Shown here: positions 63,895 to 64,000 of the stretch, piece after piece
Layout of the letters: every line of letters begins with the position of its first letter
Numbering within the stretch: the first letter of the stretch is position 1
NCBI RefSeq assembly: GCF_000819725.1
Contig: NZ_CDDH01000027.1
Location: 1 to 64,000 of the forward strand
Source: Aeromonas australiensis
GTDB lineage: Bacteria > Pseudomonadota > Gammaproteobacteria > Enterobacterales > Aeromonadaceae
DNA: 64,000 nt
Direction: 5' to 3'
Program-made: the position numbers and the translations under genes
Notes under the pieces: model-generated
What the model was told of the DNA's origin: nothing
The model's database searches: none
The model's input: only the letters and a program-made list of their open reading frames with translations

Positions 63895-64000
63895 TTACTT
63901 GCGAAGCGGTAGAAAAATGGTGAATTCGGTGTGACCCGGCCAGCTGATGCAGTCGATCTTGCCCTTGTGCTGGTCGATCAGGTTCTGGGCGATGGAGAGG
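63895..64000 (-). CDS. glnL: NtrB histidine kinase, C-terminal end (partial)
   Basis: The last 34 codons of the nitrogen sensor kinase/phosphatase NtrB are present ([15 protein letters not shown], then [15 protein letters not shown]), closely matching the end of the catalytic ATPase domain in E. coli GlnL. The rest lies beyond the right edge of the window. The stop is nine bases before the glnG ATG. Confidence 0.9.
   Translation of the reverse strand, partial: LSIAQNLIDQHKGKIDCISWPGHTEFTIFLPLRK

Overview
The window is a GC-rich gammaproteobacterial chromosome segment, most likely from Aeromonas. I infer this from codon and base use and from gene order: frmA-fghA, yicC/rph-pyrE, copA-cueR, yihD, srkA-dsbA, comM next to ilvLGMEDA, rmuC, and glnLG. 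I could not run a database search, so the genus is an inference. No rRNA, tRNA, CRISPR array or intact insertion sequence was seen.

Layout. 0-3.6 kb: a YfeH-type transporter facing the ovothiol synthase ovoA. 3.6-6.7 kb: glutathione-dependent formaldehyde detoxification (frmA, fghA) with a divergent LysR regulator. 6.8-9.6 kb: a three-gene membrane-fusion/FUSC-like efflux operon. 9.6-19.6 kb: an accessory defence island. It holds a frameshifted remnant, a type I restriction-modification locus (hsdR, then hsdM - RhuM/Fic fusion - hsdS coupled by overlapping stop/start codons), and two uncharacterised genes (a SEC-C zinc-motif protein and a coiled-coil-tailed protein). 19.6-36.8 kb: mostly core genes, namely yicC, rph-pyrE with an attenuator-like hairpin, copA-cueR behind a MerR-type promoter, a diguanylate cyclase, yihD, ccoG, srkA-dsbA, pncB-pncA with divergent nrtR, DUF523, two tandem PlsC-type acyltransferases, and comM. 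37-43.7 kb: the complete isoleucine-valine operon ilvLGMEDA with leader peptide and attenuator. 43.7-48.6 kb: an HPP-family membrane protein with a divergent TetR regulator, an OmpA-family porin, a YeeE/TsuA-type thiosulfate permease, rarD. 48.6-54.8 kb: an amine/beta-alanine catabolic cluster (puuC, puuR, omega-aminotransferase, mmsA, class I amidotransferase). 55-64 kb: a CysB-type regulator, a PfkB kinase, nsrR, napF, rmuC, a second RhuM gene with AT-rich sequence, add, glnG and the end of glnL.

The least ordinary part is the type I restriction island. Its cargo gene joins a RhuM N-terminal domain to a Doc-like Fic domain and is locked between hsdM and hsdS by 8-bp and 4-bp overlaps. A second, free-standing RhuM lies about 46 kb away. 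Two small tandem duplications also stand out: a 32-codon copy of the ilvD tail between ilvD and ilvA, and a 34-codon truncated copy of the DUF523 N-terminus just before the intact gene.
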